Below, piece by piece: positions 1 through 8,827 of a DNA stretch of 64,000 nucleotides; position 1 is the first letter of the stretch, and each line of letters opens with the position of its first letter. The stretch spans positions 434,001 through 498,000 of the forward strand of contig NZ_QUNR01000001.1 in NCBI RefSeq assembly GCF_003387535.1. The letters run 5' to 3'. The notes beneath the pieces are model-generated. The model was not told the origin of the DNA. It ran no database searches and worked only from the letters and a program-made list of their open reading frames with translations. The translations under genes were made by a program, and so were the position numbers. The DNA is from Paraperlucidibaca baekdonensis (GTDB lineage Bacteria > Pseudomonadota > Gammaproteobacteria > Pseudomonadales > Moraxellaceae).

Positions 1-2
1 AT

Positions 3-257
3 GACCCATTTTTAACGCCACTCTGCTTCCCGGAAGCGAGCACCTTGTCGTCATCGATTTATTTAGATGTGTCACCGCAAGGCGGGCATGTTGGTTTCGT
101 CAGTGCTGGCGAGCAGTGGCGCGATCCGGTGTATTTTCTCGAACAACGCATTCCCGCCTTTTTGGATGCCCAGGTGCCAGACAGCGTGCGCCACGCCGAA
201 ATGGTGAAGCGCTTGCCGCCGGCATATCAGTCCTCGCTGGCTAAGACGTCGACTTAG
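3..257 (+). CDS. YheT-like alpha/beta hydrolase, C-terminal fragment
   Basis: The 5' end lies outside the window; the open frame runs in from the left edge without a start. Translation begins DPFLTPLCFPEA and contains SPQGGHVGFVS, which resembles the end of the YheT/UPF0017 hydrolase family, where the final His-containing GGHVGF segment supplies the catalytic histidine. An internal TTG at 45 is unlikely to be the true start because the similarity extends upstream of it. The last 17 bases overlap the 3' end of the convergent TetR gene. In Pseudomonas the same three genes (YheT-like hydrolase, TetR, aldehyde dehydrogenase) are neighbours, which supports the call. The substrate is unknown. Confidence 0.75.
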   Translation, partial: DPFLTPLCFPEASTLSSSIYLDVSPQGGHVGFVSAGEQWRDPVYFLEQRIPAFLDAQVPDSVRHAEMVKRLPPAYQSSLAKTST

Positions 258-912
258 CGTAATGCGCCTTGAGCGCGGCCAGACCGGCTTTGGCCTCGCC
301 GCGCAAATACGGTGCCTCTAAGCAAATCACATGCAAAATACCGCGCCGCAACATGTCTTCAGTGATGTCGCCGCTGGCGCGCGGCTCATCCAAAAATAAG
401 CCCGTGGTGTGTAGGAAGTTGACCCAGTTGGTGGCGGTAATCCAAATCGTGATGGCCAAGGTGTCGATGGTTTCAGCGTCAGCCTCGATCATGCCGGCGG
501 CTATTTGCGCGCGATACAGCTCGCGGAGTTGCTCCAGTACACGCAGCGAAAATGCGCGATAGGGCGCGCTCAGCTCAGCGGTTTCAAGCAAATGCGTCAT
601 GTCGCGATGCAGGAAGCGAAACTCCCACAGCACCGTCAGCACACGCTCAAACAAGTTGGCTTTGTCGGCTTGCGTGAGCGGATGATCATCGGGGAAGGTC
701 AGCGTGGCCGCCATGCGCTCGGCATAACGCGTAAATAACGCATGGATAATCGCGTCTTTATTTTTGAAGTGGTAGTACAGATTGCCTGGGCTCATGCCCA
801 TCGCCGCGGCCAAATGATTGGTGGTGACTTGGCGCTCACCTTGGCCATTAAACAGCTGCAAGCTGGTGGCCAAAATGCGTTCGCGGGTCTTTAGGGGCAC
901 AGCAGAATTCAT
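241..912 (-). CDS. TetR-family transcriptional regulator
   Basis: A 223-residue protein with an N-terminal TetR helix-turn-helix at about residues 8-58. It ends in the typical GNLYYHFKNKDAI recognition segment and is followed by an all-helical ligand-binding domain. It is divergent from the aldehyde dehydrogenase gene, with a 103-bp gap that holds a perfect 6-bp inverted repeat between the -35 and -10 of the dehydrogenase promoter. Inference: it represses the dehydrogenase and is relieved by an aldehyde or fatty-acid-like ligand. The ligand cannot be read from sequence. The 3' end overlaps the convergent hydrolase by 17 bases. Confidence 0.9.
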   Translation of the reverse strand: MNSAVPLKTRERILATSLQLFNGQGERQVTTNHLAAAMGMSPGNLYYHFKNKDAIIHALFTRYAERMAATLTFPDDHPLTQADKANLFERVLTVLWEFRFLHRDMTHLLETAELSAPYRAFSLRVLEQLRELYRAQIAAGMIEADAETIDTLAITIWITATNWVNFLHTTGLFLDEPRASGDITEDMLRRGILHVICLEAPYLRGEAKAGLAALKAHYAKSTS

Positions 913-931
913 GGGATGCTCAGTCGCGTCA

Positions 932-960
932 TTGACAACTTAGAGTAAATGCTCTAAAAA
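932..960 (+). promoter_or_regulatory. Sigma70-type promoter with TetR operator for the aldehyde dehydrogenase gene
   Basis: TTGACA (932-937) and TAAAAA (955-960) are separated by 17 bases. Between and overlapping them lies the perfect inverted repeat TTAGAG-TAAATG-CTCTAA (940-957). A TetR-type repressor bound there would block RNA polymerase. The position in the gap between tetR and its divergent target fits autoregulation plus target repression. No experimental evidence is available. Confidence 0.6.
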
Positions 961-1015
961 ATTCGCACAAGTCGTCTGATCATTTTAGGCGCATCTACTT
1001 TTTGATGAGGTTGTC

Positions 1016-2461
1016 ATGGTTGCTCACAATGCGGCGTTAGCCGAGCAGAATCCACAAGTCGCTGATATGCAGCGTATTTTTAACGCGCAGCGGGCATCTT
1101 ATGGTCTCCGCCCAATGCCTTCAGCCGAGGAGCGTATCGCCGGCTTGAAACGTCTGCGCGATGTCATTGTCAAATACCAAGATGATTTAGCCGATGCGGT
1201 GAGCCAAGATTTTGGCCATCGCTCCACGCATGAAACCAAAATTGCCGAAGTGCTGACCTCGCTCGAAGCCGTGAAATATGCGCTGAAAAATGTCAAAGGT
1301 TGGATGAAGCCGCAGAAGCGTCATAGCGGCATTTTAGCGATGCCGGCGAAAGCCCGTGTGCATCCGCAGCCGCTCGGTCTGGTGGGCGTGGTGGTGCCGT
1401 GGAACTACCCAATTTTCTTGGCGCTTGGTCCCTTGGTTGGCGCGCTCAGTGCCGGCAACCGCGTGATGATCAAGTCATCGAGCTTCACGCCGCGCTTAGG
1501 CGAGACGCTGCGCCGCATGCTGGCAGAGGCTTTTGCCGAAGATAGCGTGGCGGTGATTACCGGTCGCGGCGAAGTCTCCGAAGCCTTCAGCCACATGCCA
1601 TTTGACCAAATCACCTTCACCGGCTCGACCAATGTCGGTCGCACCATCATGCAAAATGCCGCGGTGAACTTAACGCCGGTGGTGCTTGAGCTAGGCGGCA
1701 AATCGCCGACCATCGTGCACGAGTCTTACCCTATGCGCGACGCCGCTGAGCGCATTGCGTTCGGCAAATGCTGGAACGCCGGTCAGACCTGCGTGGCGCC
1801 CGATTATCTGCTGCTGCCTCGTGGCAAGACCGATGAATTTGTCATCGCCTTCACCGCGCAAGTCAGCAAAATGTATCCAACGCTGGTCACCAACGCCGAC
1901 TACACCAGCATTGTTAATGACAAGCAGTACACGCGCATCCAAAGCTATTTGGCTGATGCGCGCGAACAGGGTGCCCGCGTTATTGAAATTAATCCCGCCA
2001 ATGAGCGCTTTGAAAATACCCGCAAGATTCCGCCCACGATTGTCATCGGTGCCAAGCCCGAGATGCTGATCATGCAAAACGAAATCTTCGGGCCGATTTT
2101 GCCGATTTTGGAAGTCGAGTCGCTGTCGCAGGCGCTGGAGTTTGTTAATGCGCGCGCGCGACCGTTGGCGCTGTATTACTTCGATAATGACAGCGCTCGT
2201 GCCGACTATGTGGTGACGCATACGCATTCGGGCGCCACCGGCATCAACGATGTGGTCACGCATGTCGGCGTCGATGACTTGCCTTTTGGCGGCGTAGGGC
2301 CGTCGGGCATGGGTCGCTACCATGCCTATGAGGGCTTCCAAACTTATTCAAATATGAAGGCGGTGCTGGAGCGCGCGTCGATTTATTCGGTGCGATACAT
2401 TTTGCCGCCATTTAATAAAGCCACGCACACCTTGATTAAAAAGCTTTTCCTCGGCCAATAA
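1016..2461 (+). CDS. Coniferyl-aldehyde-dehydrogenase-like NAD(P)+ aldehyde dehydrogenase
   Basis: A 481-residue cytoplasmic aldehyde dehydrogenase oxidising an aldehyde to its acid with NAD(P)+. Visible motifs are VPWNYP (about 127-132), the catalytic base in LELGGKSP (Glu225) and the nucleophile in NAGQTCVAPDY (Cys259). The usual KPSE cofactor motif reads KSSSFTP (about 163-169), which is a variant. Length and the alkyl-tail C-terminus match the coniferyl aldehyde dehydrogenase (CalB) type, whose members also act on long-chain aldehydes. Controlled probably by the divergent TetR protein. A terminator follows directly. Substrate is not proven. Confidence 0.85.
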   Translation: MVAHNAALAEQNPQVADMQRIFNAQRASYGLRPMPSAEERIAGLKRLRDVIVKYQDDLADAVSQDFGHRSTHETKIAEVLTSLEAVKYALKNVKGWMKPQKRHSGILAMPAKARVHPQPLGLVGVVVPWNYPIFLALGPLVGALSAGNRVMIKSSSFTPRLGETLRRMLAEAFAEDSVAVITGRGEVSEAFSHMPFDQITFTGSTNVGRTIMQNAAVNLTPVVLELGGKSPTIVHESYPMRDAAERIAFGKCWNAGQTCVAPDYLLLPRGKTDEFVIAFTAQVSKMYPTLVTNADYTSIVNDKQYTRIQSYLADAREQGARVIEINPANERFENTRKIPPTIVIGAKPEMLIMQNEIFGPILPILEVESLSQALEFVNARARPLALYYFDNDSARADYVVTHTHSGATGINDVVTHVGVDDLPFGGVGPSGMGRYHAYEGFQTYSNMKAVLERASIYSVRYILPPFNKATHTLIKKLFLGQ

Positions 2462-2488
2462 GTTTTATCGGCCCTAACGCTGCAGTAA

Positions 2489-2512
2489 ACGGAGCCTTCG
2501 GGCTCCGTTTTG
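2489..2512 (+). terminator. Rho-independent terminator after the aldehyde dehydrogenase gene
   Basis: An 8-bp G+C-rich stem (ACGGAGCC / GGCTCCGT) with a stable TTCG tetraloop, followed by TTTT. It lies 27 bases after the dehydrogenase stop codon and 27 bases beyond the stop of the convergent ferredoxin gene. Confidence 0.85.
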
Positions 2513-2539
2513 CTATGTGGCAGACGTGAATTTGGCGCG

Positions 2540-3310
<771 letters not shown>

Positions 3311-3413
3311 TCATCAATGCTAGATAGTGCTACAGTGCGCCCTGTCAGATTAGCAGCGCTCGATGCGTGCATCAGTTCTGCGAACCATACAATAAAAACA
3401 CGGATAGATAGAC

Positions 3414-5552
3414 ATGAAACGCTTAAGTCTTAGCTTAGTCTTTGTGCTCAGTGCCTGCGGTGGCTCGGGCTCATCAAACACGCCCAATGCCCTGCAGCCC
3501 GAAGTCACGCCAGTCTCGCGCGCTGAAAATCCCTGTAATCGCAGCTCATGGACAGCCGGTACAGTGGAGTATTGCCGCGGCGAGCTGGTCTATCGCGACT
3601 ATATTTACGATGACTACGGTGCCGATGCCGGCCTGATTGCGCTCAGCCCCTCCGTGCTCAATGTCACCACGCGTGCCGGTATTCGCGGCAATCCATTCGC
3701 CACCACGCCGGGCCTGCTGTCGCCCACCGCTGGCGATGTGACTTACCCAGCCGATAAGCGCAACACCGCCGACTTGGTGCGACTAAGCTTGCGCGAAGAC
3801 AATGGTCAGCTGCGCATTGAGGCCGAACTCAACACCGTCTTTGCCGCCAATGATGCATTGGTCGCGGTGGCCATCGATACCGATAACGATGCCAGCACCG
3901 GCGGTGGTGCTTGGTCGCCACTGAGCGTGCGTAGCGCCGGTTGGGACACGCTCATTGTGCTCGATACCGCCAACCCAGAAACTAATGTGCTGACCACGAG
4001 CATGCCGATGCCCGCGGGTAGCACGTGGCGTCTGCAAGCGGCGGTGGCGCAAGCCAATGGCACGGTCATGAATGTGGCCTTTCGCGGCATTGATGAGCAG
4101 GCCAAAGCCAATGGCAGTGTCGATCAGTTATTACCGGGCTCCGGTAATTTTTGGGAAGACAAACAGGCCGCTGCGCTGGCCAGTGGCGATATTTCTGCCT
4201 TTGGCGAACTGGTCAACACAGCCGATTTACGCAATCGCATCACGCGCGCTGCGCCATTGCCTGAGGGCTTCCATCAGCGCGTCTACACCAGCGCTTACAC
4301 GGTGGGCGAGGGCATCAATTTTGCCGGTGAGCCCAACCGCAGCGACAACACCAGCGGCTTTTGCTCACAGTCATTTGCGTATTTAGGCAAATACCAACCG
4401 TACGGTATCTATGTGCCGCCTTTGGCTGACGGCGAAACCCTGCGCGGTGCGCAGTTGGTCATGCACGGCTGCGAGGCTAATCATGCCAGCCAAATCAATC
4501 AACGCAATATGCAGCTGCGCTTCGGCGATGCGCGCCAACGTATTTTGGTCTCGCCATTAGGTCGCGGGCCTTATGGCTTCTACTCAGGCCTGGCCGAGCG
4601 CGATGTCCTCGATGCCTTGGCCGACGTGGAGGCGCATTACGAGGTCGACGCCGATCGCGTGGTGTCATCGGGCTATTCCATGGGTGGCTTTGGCGCCATG
4701 CACATGGCAGCGATGTATCCCGATCGCTTCAGTGGTGTGGTGAATTGGGTGGGTGCCACGGGAGCATTGACCAATATCCCGAGCATCACGCCAGAGCTCG
4801 ACGCGCTGCTCGATACCTTGCTGCAAGATGTGGTGTCGCCGCTGCTCATGCCGATTGTTGGCGATGCCCTGAGTGGTGCCAAAGGCTATGAAAACGTCAT
4901 CAACTATCTGGGTAATTTGCGCCACGTGCCGAGCGCCAACCTCTACAGCGCGCTCGATGAGTTAGTGCAGGTCAACCAAGCTATTGCGTTGGCGAAAACC
5001 ATGATGAACGAGGGCATTCCCTATCGTTTTTACCTGCATCCGGTGTCTGAGCATCTGACCTTTTTGCTACTCGATGACTGGCAGAAAGAAAGTCAGGCCA
5101 GCGCCGACTGGGTGCTGGAGAAAAATCCGCTACAAGTGACTTATCAATTCGATCCGCGCTTTGATTATCCCGAATACGAGCTCGTGCATGACCGCGCCTA
5201 CTGGCTCTCGGGTCTGCGTTCGCGTGATGGCATGGAGGCGGAAATCGACCTGCGTGGCACCGGTTGCGGTGGCAGCGAGCCGATCTTGGTCGAAGGCACG
5301 GATCTTGGTCCAGCACCGACACCTTGGGTGAGCACCAATCGCGTGGAAACGGGCCGCAACACCGTGGCGCCTGAGTCACTGCTGAGCGGTAGCCTGCGCA
5401 ATGTCTCGGCGGCAAGCATCGATAGCGATCGCATTTGCAGTCGCGGCGAGTCATTGCGCTATGACATTGTCTCCGATGGCCCCGCCACGCTGACTTTCAG
5501 CGATGGCCGTGTGCTGAGCTTGGTGGCTGGTCAAAACAGCGGGCAGTTTTAA
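3414..5552 (+). CDS. Secreted lipoprotein with alpha/beta-hydrolase (esterase/peptidase-like) domain
   Basis: A 712-residue protein starting with a lipoprotein signal peptide (VLSAC lipobox, Cys15), then a Gly/Ser/Asn linker, so it is probably anchored in the outer membrane facing the periplasm or outside. Residues about 60-270 form a region of unknown fold rich in Asp/Asn. About 330-560 resembles a PHB-depolymerase or prolyl-oligopeptidase-like hydrolase, with HGCEAN (possible oxyanion segment) and nucleophile elbow GYSMGG. A C-terminal region (about 590-712) is of unknown type. The acceptor substrate is unknown. Monocistronic by position. Two other lipoproteins in the window share the same CGG(S/N)-rich start. 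Confidence 0.75.
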   Translation: MKRLSLSLVFVLSACGGSGSSNTPNALQPEVTPVSRAENPCNRSSWTAGTVEYCRGELVYRDYIYDDYGADAGLIALSPSVLNVTTRAGIRGNPFATTPGLLSPTAGDVTYPADKRNTADLVRLSLREDNGQLRIEAELNTVFAANDALVAVAIDTDNDASTGGGAWSPLSVRSAGWDTLIVLDTANPETNVLTTSMPMPAGSTWRLQAAVAQANGTVMNVAFRGIDEQAKANGSVDQLLPGSGNFWEDKQAAALASGDISAFGELVNTADLRNRITRAAPLPEGFHQRVYTSAYTVGEGINFAGEPNRSDNTSGFCSQSFAYLGKYQPYGIYVPPLADGETLRGAQLVMHGCEANHASQINQRNMQLRFGDARQRILVSPLGRGPYGFYSGLAERDVLDALADVEAHYEVDADRVVSSGYSMGGFGAMHMAAMYPDRFSGVVNWVGATGALTNIPSITPELDALLDTLLQDVVSPLLMPIVGDALSGAKGYENVINYLGNLRHVPSANLYSALDELVQVNQAIALAKTMMNEGIPYRFYLHPVSEHLTFLLLDDWQKESQASADWVLEKNPLQVTYQFDPRFDYPEYELVHDRAYWLSGLRSRDGMEAEIDLRGTGCGGSEPILVEGTDLGPAPTPWVSTNRVETGRNTVAPESLLSGSLRNVSAASIDSDRICSRGESLRYDIVSDGPATLTFSDGRVLSLVAGQNSGQF

Positions 5553-5585
5553 GTACCGAGGGCGGGGCGGCCTCGCTTGTTACAT

Positions 5586-6446
5586 TTAGCGCTGGCAGCG
5601 CGTGCAAAACACCGTGCTGCGCGCGCTTAATCGCACTTCAGTGAGTGGCTTTTGGCAGCGCAGGCAGGGTTCGCCGGCGCGGCCATAAACACTCAGCTGC
5701 TGCTGAAAATAGCCCGGCTCGCCCTGACCATTGACGAAGTCGCGCAGCGTGGTGCCGCCTTGTGCAATGGCATTCGCCAAAATCGCGCGCACGGCCACGC
5801 TGAGCGCCACATAGCGTTTCTCACTGATGCGCCCGGCCTCTCGCAGCGGGTGTATGCCGACCTCAAACAGCGCTTCATTGGCGTAAATATTGCCAACGCC
5901 GACCACCACCTGGCTGTCCATCAGAAAGCTTTTGATGGGCATGGATTTGCCGCGACTCAAGCGAAATAAATGCGTGTCGGTGAAGGCATCAGTCAGCGGT
6001 TCTGGCCCGAGTGATGCCAACAACGGATGCTGCTCGGCCGGCAATTCCAGCCATAAGCAGCAGCCAAAGCGCCGTGGGTCGTGGTAACGCAGCTCCCAAC
6101 GCGGCTCGGCATCGAGGTCATCGGCGGCATCGCTCAAGCTAAACACCAGATGGTCATGGGTTTTGCGCACGCTGCCGGGGTCTACCAAGCGCAAGCTGCC
6201 AGACATGCCCAAATGCACCATGAGCACACCGACATGCGCGCTGACCTCATCGAGGCAGTACAGCAAGAGGTATTTGCCGCGTCGCTCGATGCGCTGCACG
6301 AGCCGGCCAGTGAGCACATCAGCCAGGTGCTCGGGCACTGGCCAGCGCAGGCGGCCATTGTGCACGATGACGTCGCTGACGCGGCGACCAACACAGTGTG
6401 GAGCTAGGCCGGCGCGGGTGGTTTCAACTTCGGGTAATTCAGGCAT
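5586..6446 (-). CDS. mutM: Formamidopyrimidine-DNA glycosylase
   Basis: A base-excision repair enzyme removing 8-oxoguanine and formamidopyrimidines with AP-lyase activity. The start at 6446 gives MPELPEVE, in which Pro2 is the catalytic nucleophile and Glu3 is essential; the longer frame upstream would bury it. The C-terminal zinc finger CLRCQKP...CTRCQR is complete. Length is 286 residues, slightly above the usual 270. It lies 16 bases downstream of the DUF2063 gene on the same strand, so it may be read through from the RiPP cassette; that would couple oxidative DNA repair to a metal-stress operon (inference). Confidence 0.95.
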   Translation of the reverse strand: MPELPEVETTRAGLAPHCVGRRVSDVIVHNGRLRWPVPEHLADVLTGRLVQRIERRGKYLLLYCLDEVSAHVGVLMVHLGMSGSLRLVDPGSVRKTHDHLVFSLSDAADDLDAEPRWELRYHDPRRFGCCLWLELPAEQHPLLASLGPEPLTDAFTDTHLFRLSRGKSMPIKSFLMDSQVVVGVGNIYANEALFEVGIHPLREAGRISEKRYVALSVAVRAILANAIAQGGTTLRDFVNGQGEPGYFQQQLSVYGRAGEPCLRCQKPLTEVRLSARSTVFCTRCQR

Positions 6447-6462
6447 GGCAATCGTGCGGGAG

Positions 6463-7293
6463 TTAGCGGGCCTGCAAGCGTAACCCATGCGCGATGAGAT
6501 CGCGTAGGACAGCGGTGGTCATCTCACGGATCTCAGCAGCTTCGGCCTGCGGCATGGCCGCGCAGACGGCGGCAATCAATGCTGAGCGCCGCACGGGCGC
6601 CTCGGCTTCGCTGAGCTGCTCGAGCAAAAATGCCGCGAGCGGGGTGATTTCATGGACCTTGAGCGACAGTGCGGCATCGTCAGCGCGGATGGCCATGAGG
6701 CATACCGGTGCTGCGGTGACGGCGCTGAGGTCGGTGTGTTCGCGCCATTCGTGTACGCGCCATTGATAGGCGAGCGCCCAGGCCGGGCCAGCGAGGCTGA
6801 GCTTCGGGTCGGAGGCATTGAGCATTGCCAGCACCGCGCTGGCATCAAAGGCCTCGGCCATAGGCGACTCATCGATGTCGGCCACGAGCTCCATCCATTC
6901 GTAATGCAGCAGAGATTCAAGCCACGGCAGCGCCGTCAGTTCGGGCCAATCAAGTGCGCCAACAAATTCGCGAAAATGCAGCGAAATATCGTAAAAAAAT
7001 GGCGAAGTGCAGCTAAAGTCTGCGAAAAATCGCTGCGTTAAGCGACCCCATAAAGCCTCGCCCAGCTGCGCTTTCGCGACCGGGAAAGTGATGTCGACAA
7101 AGTTGATGACGTTGTTAAACAGCAGCTCACGATAGGTCGCTAAGCGCTCAGGCTTGATGCCCGTGGGCGCCGCCACGGCGCTGGGGTCGCGCAAATGCGC
7201 CGTGAAGGCGAGCTGCTGGCGCTGAAACTCAGGCAGTGCTGAGTCAGCAGCGGTACTGCTTTCAGGGTTCGCCCGCAAGGACTCAGGCGGCAC
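6463..7293 (-). CDS. DUF2063 protein, HvfC/BufC-type partner of a RiPP-modifying enzyme
   Basis: A 276-residue protein with the DUF2063 signature near the N-terminus (FQRQQLAFTAHLRDP, then ATYRELLFNNVINFVDITFPV). Family members partner the DUF692 enzyme and are thought to bind and present the precursor peptide to it. The start is GTG (7293) and overlaps the end of the DUF692 gene by 11 bases, implying translational coupling. The first 20 residues are poorly conserved-looking and a later start is possible. Together with the two genes upstream it makes a complete precursor-enzyme-partner set. Confidence 0.85.
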   Translation of the reverse strand: MPPESLRANPESSTAADSALPEFQRQQLAFTAHLRDPSAVAAPTGIKPERLATYRELLFNNVINFVDITFPVAKAQLGEALWGRLTQRFFADFSCTSPFFYDISLHFREFVGALDWPELTALPWLESLLHYEWMELVADIDESPMAEAFDASAVLAMLNASDPKLSLAGPAWALAYQWRVHEWREHTDLSAVTAAPVCLMAIRADDAALSLKVHEITPLAAFLLEQLSEAEAPVRRSALIAAVCAAMPQAEAAEIREMTTAVLRDLIAHGLRLQAR

Positions 7294-8149
7294 GGCTAGC
7301 CGCTCGTGTTTGCGCGTGGCGAATCAGTTGCATCTCATCAAGCAGCTCGGCCATCGGCGGGATATTAAAGTCGCGTTCTAAGAGCGTGGGCAGTACGCCA
7401 AAGTGCTGGTAGGCCGCGTCGAGTAATGCCCACACCTCATCGCAGACGGCGTCACCGTGGGTGTCGATGCGCAGGTCATCGGCCTCGTGAAAATGCCCCG
7501 CGATATGCACATAGCTGATGCGCTCGGCCGGCAGCGCGGTCAGGTATTGGCGGGCATCGAAGCCGTGGTTGATGCTATTGACGACGATATTATTGACGTC
7601 GAGCAGGAGATCGCAGTCGGCGGCTTTTAAGACTTCGCAGACGAACTCATGCTCGGGCATTTCCGAGCCGGGGGCGGCATAGGTGGAGACATTTTCCAGC
7701 ACCAAGCGCCGGCCCAAAATATCTTGCGCTTGGCGTACGCGCGCGGCGACATAATTGACCGCTTCGCGGGTCATTGGAATCGGTAGTAAGTCGTAGAGGT
7801 GGCCGTGGTCTCCGGTGTAGCTTAAGTGCTCGGAGTAGGCGCGAATGTGATGCGTGTCGAGAAAGCCGCGGATGCGCTTGAGCAGGTCCACGTCGAGTGG
7901 CGCAGGGCCGCCTATGGAGAGTGATAAGCCATGGCAGACGAAGGGGTAACGCTCAGTCATTTGCCGCAAGTCGCGGGCATAACGACCACCCAGACCGATC
8001 CAGTTTTCTGGCGCGATCTCGAAAAAATCGGGGGTATTTACCGGCGTGATGGCCGCCGACCCGGTGAGAAACTCAGCCATAAAGCTGCGTCGCAAACCCA
8101 GGCCGGTGCCATTGACCGGAAAACGAGACGCGCTAGGCGCGACGTTCAT
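7283..8149 (-). CDS. DUF692 / MNIO multinuclear iron oxidative enzyme, HvfB/BufB-type
   Basis: A 288-residue TIM-barrel enzyme of the DUF692 (MNIO) family, which bind two or three iron ions and oxidatively modify cysteines of ribosomal peptides, for example to oxazolone-thioamide or thiooxazole groups. Segments that carry metal ligands in the family are present: CHGLSLSIGG, SEHLSYTG, LVLENVSTY, LLLDVNNIVVN and HIAGHFHE. It lies 28 bases after a Cys-rich precursor gene and is coupled to the DUF2063 gene. The product chemistry is inferred from the family; the KCG-type precursor suggests oxazolone-thioamide formation. Confidence 0.9.
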   Translation of the reverse strand: MNVAPSASRFPVNGTGLGLRRSFMAEFLTGSAAITPVNTPDFFEIAPENWIGLGGRYARDLRQMTERYPFVCHGLSLSIGGPAPLDVDLLKRIRGFLDTHHIRAYSEHLSYTGDHGHLYDLLPIPMTREAVNYVAARVRQAQDILGRRLVLENVSTYAAPGSEMPEHEFVCEVLKAADCDLLLDVNNIVVNSINHGFDARQYLTALPAERISYVHIAGHFHEADDLRIDTHGDAVCDEVWALLDAAYQHFGVLPTLLERDFNIPPMAELLDEMQLIRHAQTRAASRAA

Positions 8150-8177
8150 CCGAGATACTCGTGTTTAAACAAGTAGC

Positions 8178-8447
8178 TTACTTTTTAGCGCCGCACTTGG
8201 CTTCGCCGCATTTGCCTTCATGGCCATCGGCTTTCATGGCGCCGCATTTAGCTTCTTCTGCTTTTTTGGCGCCACATTTCGCTTCGCCGCACTTGGCTTC
8301 GCCACATTTTGCTTCGTGAGCTTCGGTTTTGGCGCCGCATTTGGCCTCACCAGCACCGGCTTTATGGGCATCGCCAGCGTGCACAACGCCGGTCATGGAA
8401 AGGGCTAACATGGCTGCGATGGGGGTTAGGGTCTGTAACTTTTTCAT
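8178..8447 (-). CDS. Cys-rich KCG-repeat precursor peptide (HvfA/BufA2-like metallophore RiPP)
   Basis: An 89-residue peptide: a Sec signal (MKK, hydrophobic stretch, VVHA cleavage site at about residue 24), then a low-complexity mature part rich in Glu, Ala, Lys and Gly. Seven cysteines (37, 48, 53, 58, 68, 80, 85) each sit in a (E)(A/G)KCG motif, the hallmark of the EGKCG peptides that MNIO enzymes modify to copper-binding oxazolins or bufferins. A GAGG ribosome site precedes the ATG. It is followed by its DUF692 and DUF2063 partners and preceded by an ECF sigma/anti-sigma pair. A metal-sequestering periplasmic role is inferred from the family. Confidence 0.85.
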   Translation of the reverse strand: MKKLQTLTPIAAMLALSMTGVVHAGDAHKAGAGEAKCGAKTEAHEAKCGEAKCGEAKCGAKKAEEAKCGAMKADGHEGKCGEAKCGAKK

Positions 8448-8503
8448 CGGTCAATCCTCGAAGGTTAAGACGCTTGGCAGCTGCATTGCAGCCATCGTCA
8501 AAG

Positions 8504-8534
8504 CATAGACAACGGCAGGAGAGCCAACGTTACA
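8504..8534 (-). promoter_or_regulatory. Candidate ECF-sigma promoter of the RiPP precursor gene
   Basis: On the minus strand TGTAACG (8534-8528) is followed about 15 bases later by GTTGTCTA (8513-8506), 57 bases before the precursor start. AAC-containing -35 and GTC-containing -10 elements are typical of ECF sigma targets, and an ECF factor is encoded just upstream. No sigma70-like pair is obvious in the same spot. The assignment to this particular sigma factor is inference. Confidence 0.4.
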
Positions 8535-8555
8535 TACACTATACGAAAGATTTTT

Positions 8556-8578
8556 CTGTGGCCTAGCCGCTGCCACAG
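8556..8578. repeat. 7-bp inverted repeat between the anti-sigma and precursor genes
   Basis: CTGTGGC (8556-8562) and GCCACAG (8572-8578) with a 9-base loop, starting 3 bases beyond the anti-sigma stop codon. It could end the sigma/anti-sigma transcript, but the minus strand continues with an A-rich rather than T-rich tract, so it is not a classical terminator. Confidence 0.35.
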
Positions 8579-8581
8579 CAA

Positions 8582-8827
8582 TTAATGCGGGTGATGATGG
8601 TGCTTATGTTCTTCCATAGCCTTTAGCCACGCCTGAACTTGCGCCTCGCTCACTGGCTTGGCTTTGCGTTTGCGCAAGGCCATGAGCATGGTGATGATTT
8701 GGATAACCGCGAGTCGGCAATTGCCGCAACGCAATACATGCCAGACCACCAGTAAGTTTGTTTTAAGCGGCAGCGCGCCCGATAAAAATTCGGTCGCATT
8801 GGTGCCGACGTCGCGACAATTTAGCAT
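8582..8827 (-). CDS. Small zinc-finger anti-sigma factor with His-rich tail
   Basis: An 81-residue protein starting MLNCRDV with the ZAS-type ligand set Cys4 and His30-x3-Cys34-x2-Cys37 (HVLRCGNC), as in short soluble anti-sigma factors. A C-terminal tail reads EEHKHHHHPH, a plausible metal-binding module. No clear transmembrane helix beyond a hydrophobic stretch at about 38-51. The start overlaps the sigma gene by 7 bases, the usual coupling of a sigma/anti-sigma pair. Inference: it holds the ECF factor inactive and may sense a metal or oxidant directly. Confidence 0.8.
   Translation of the reverse strand: MLNCRDVGTNATEFLSGALPLKTNLLVVWHVLRCGNCRLAVIQIITMLMALRKRKAKPVSEAQVQAWLKAMEEHKHHHHPH

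Noticed and set aside
5557-5575. Hairpin CGAGG/CCTCG between the convergent lipoprotein and mutM genes as a terminator
   Set aside because: Only 5 bp, wide loop, weak T content after it.
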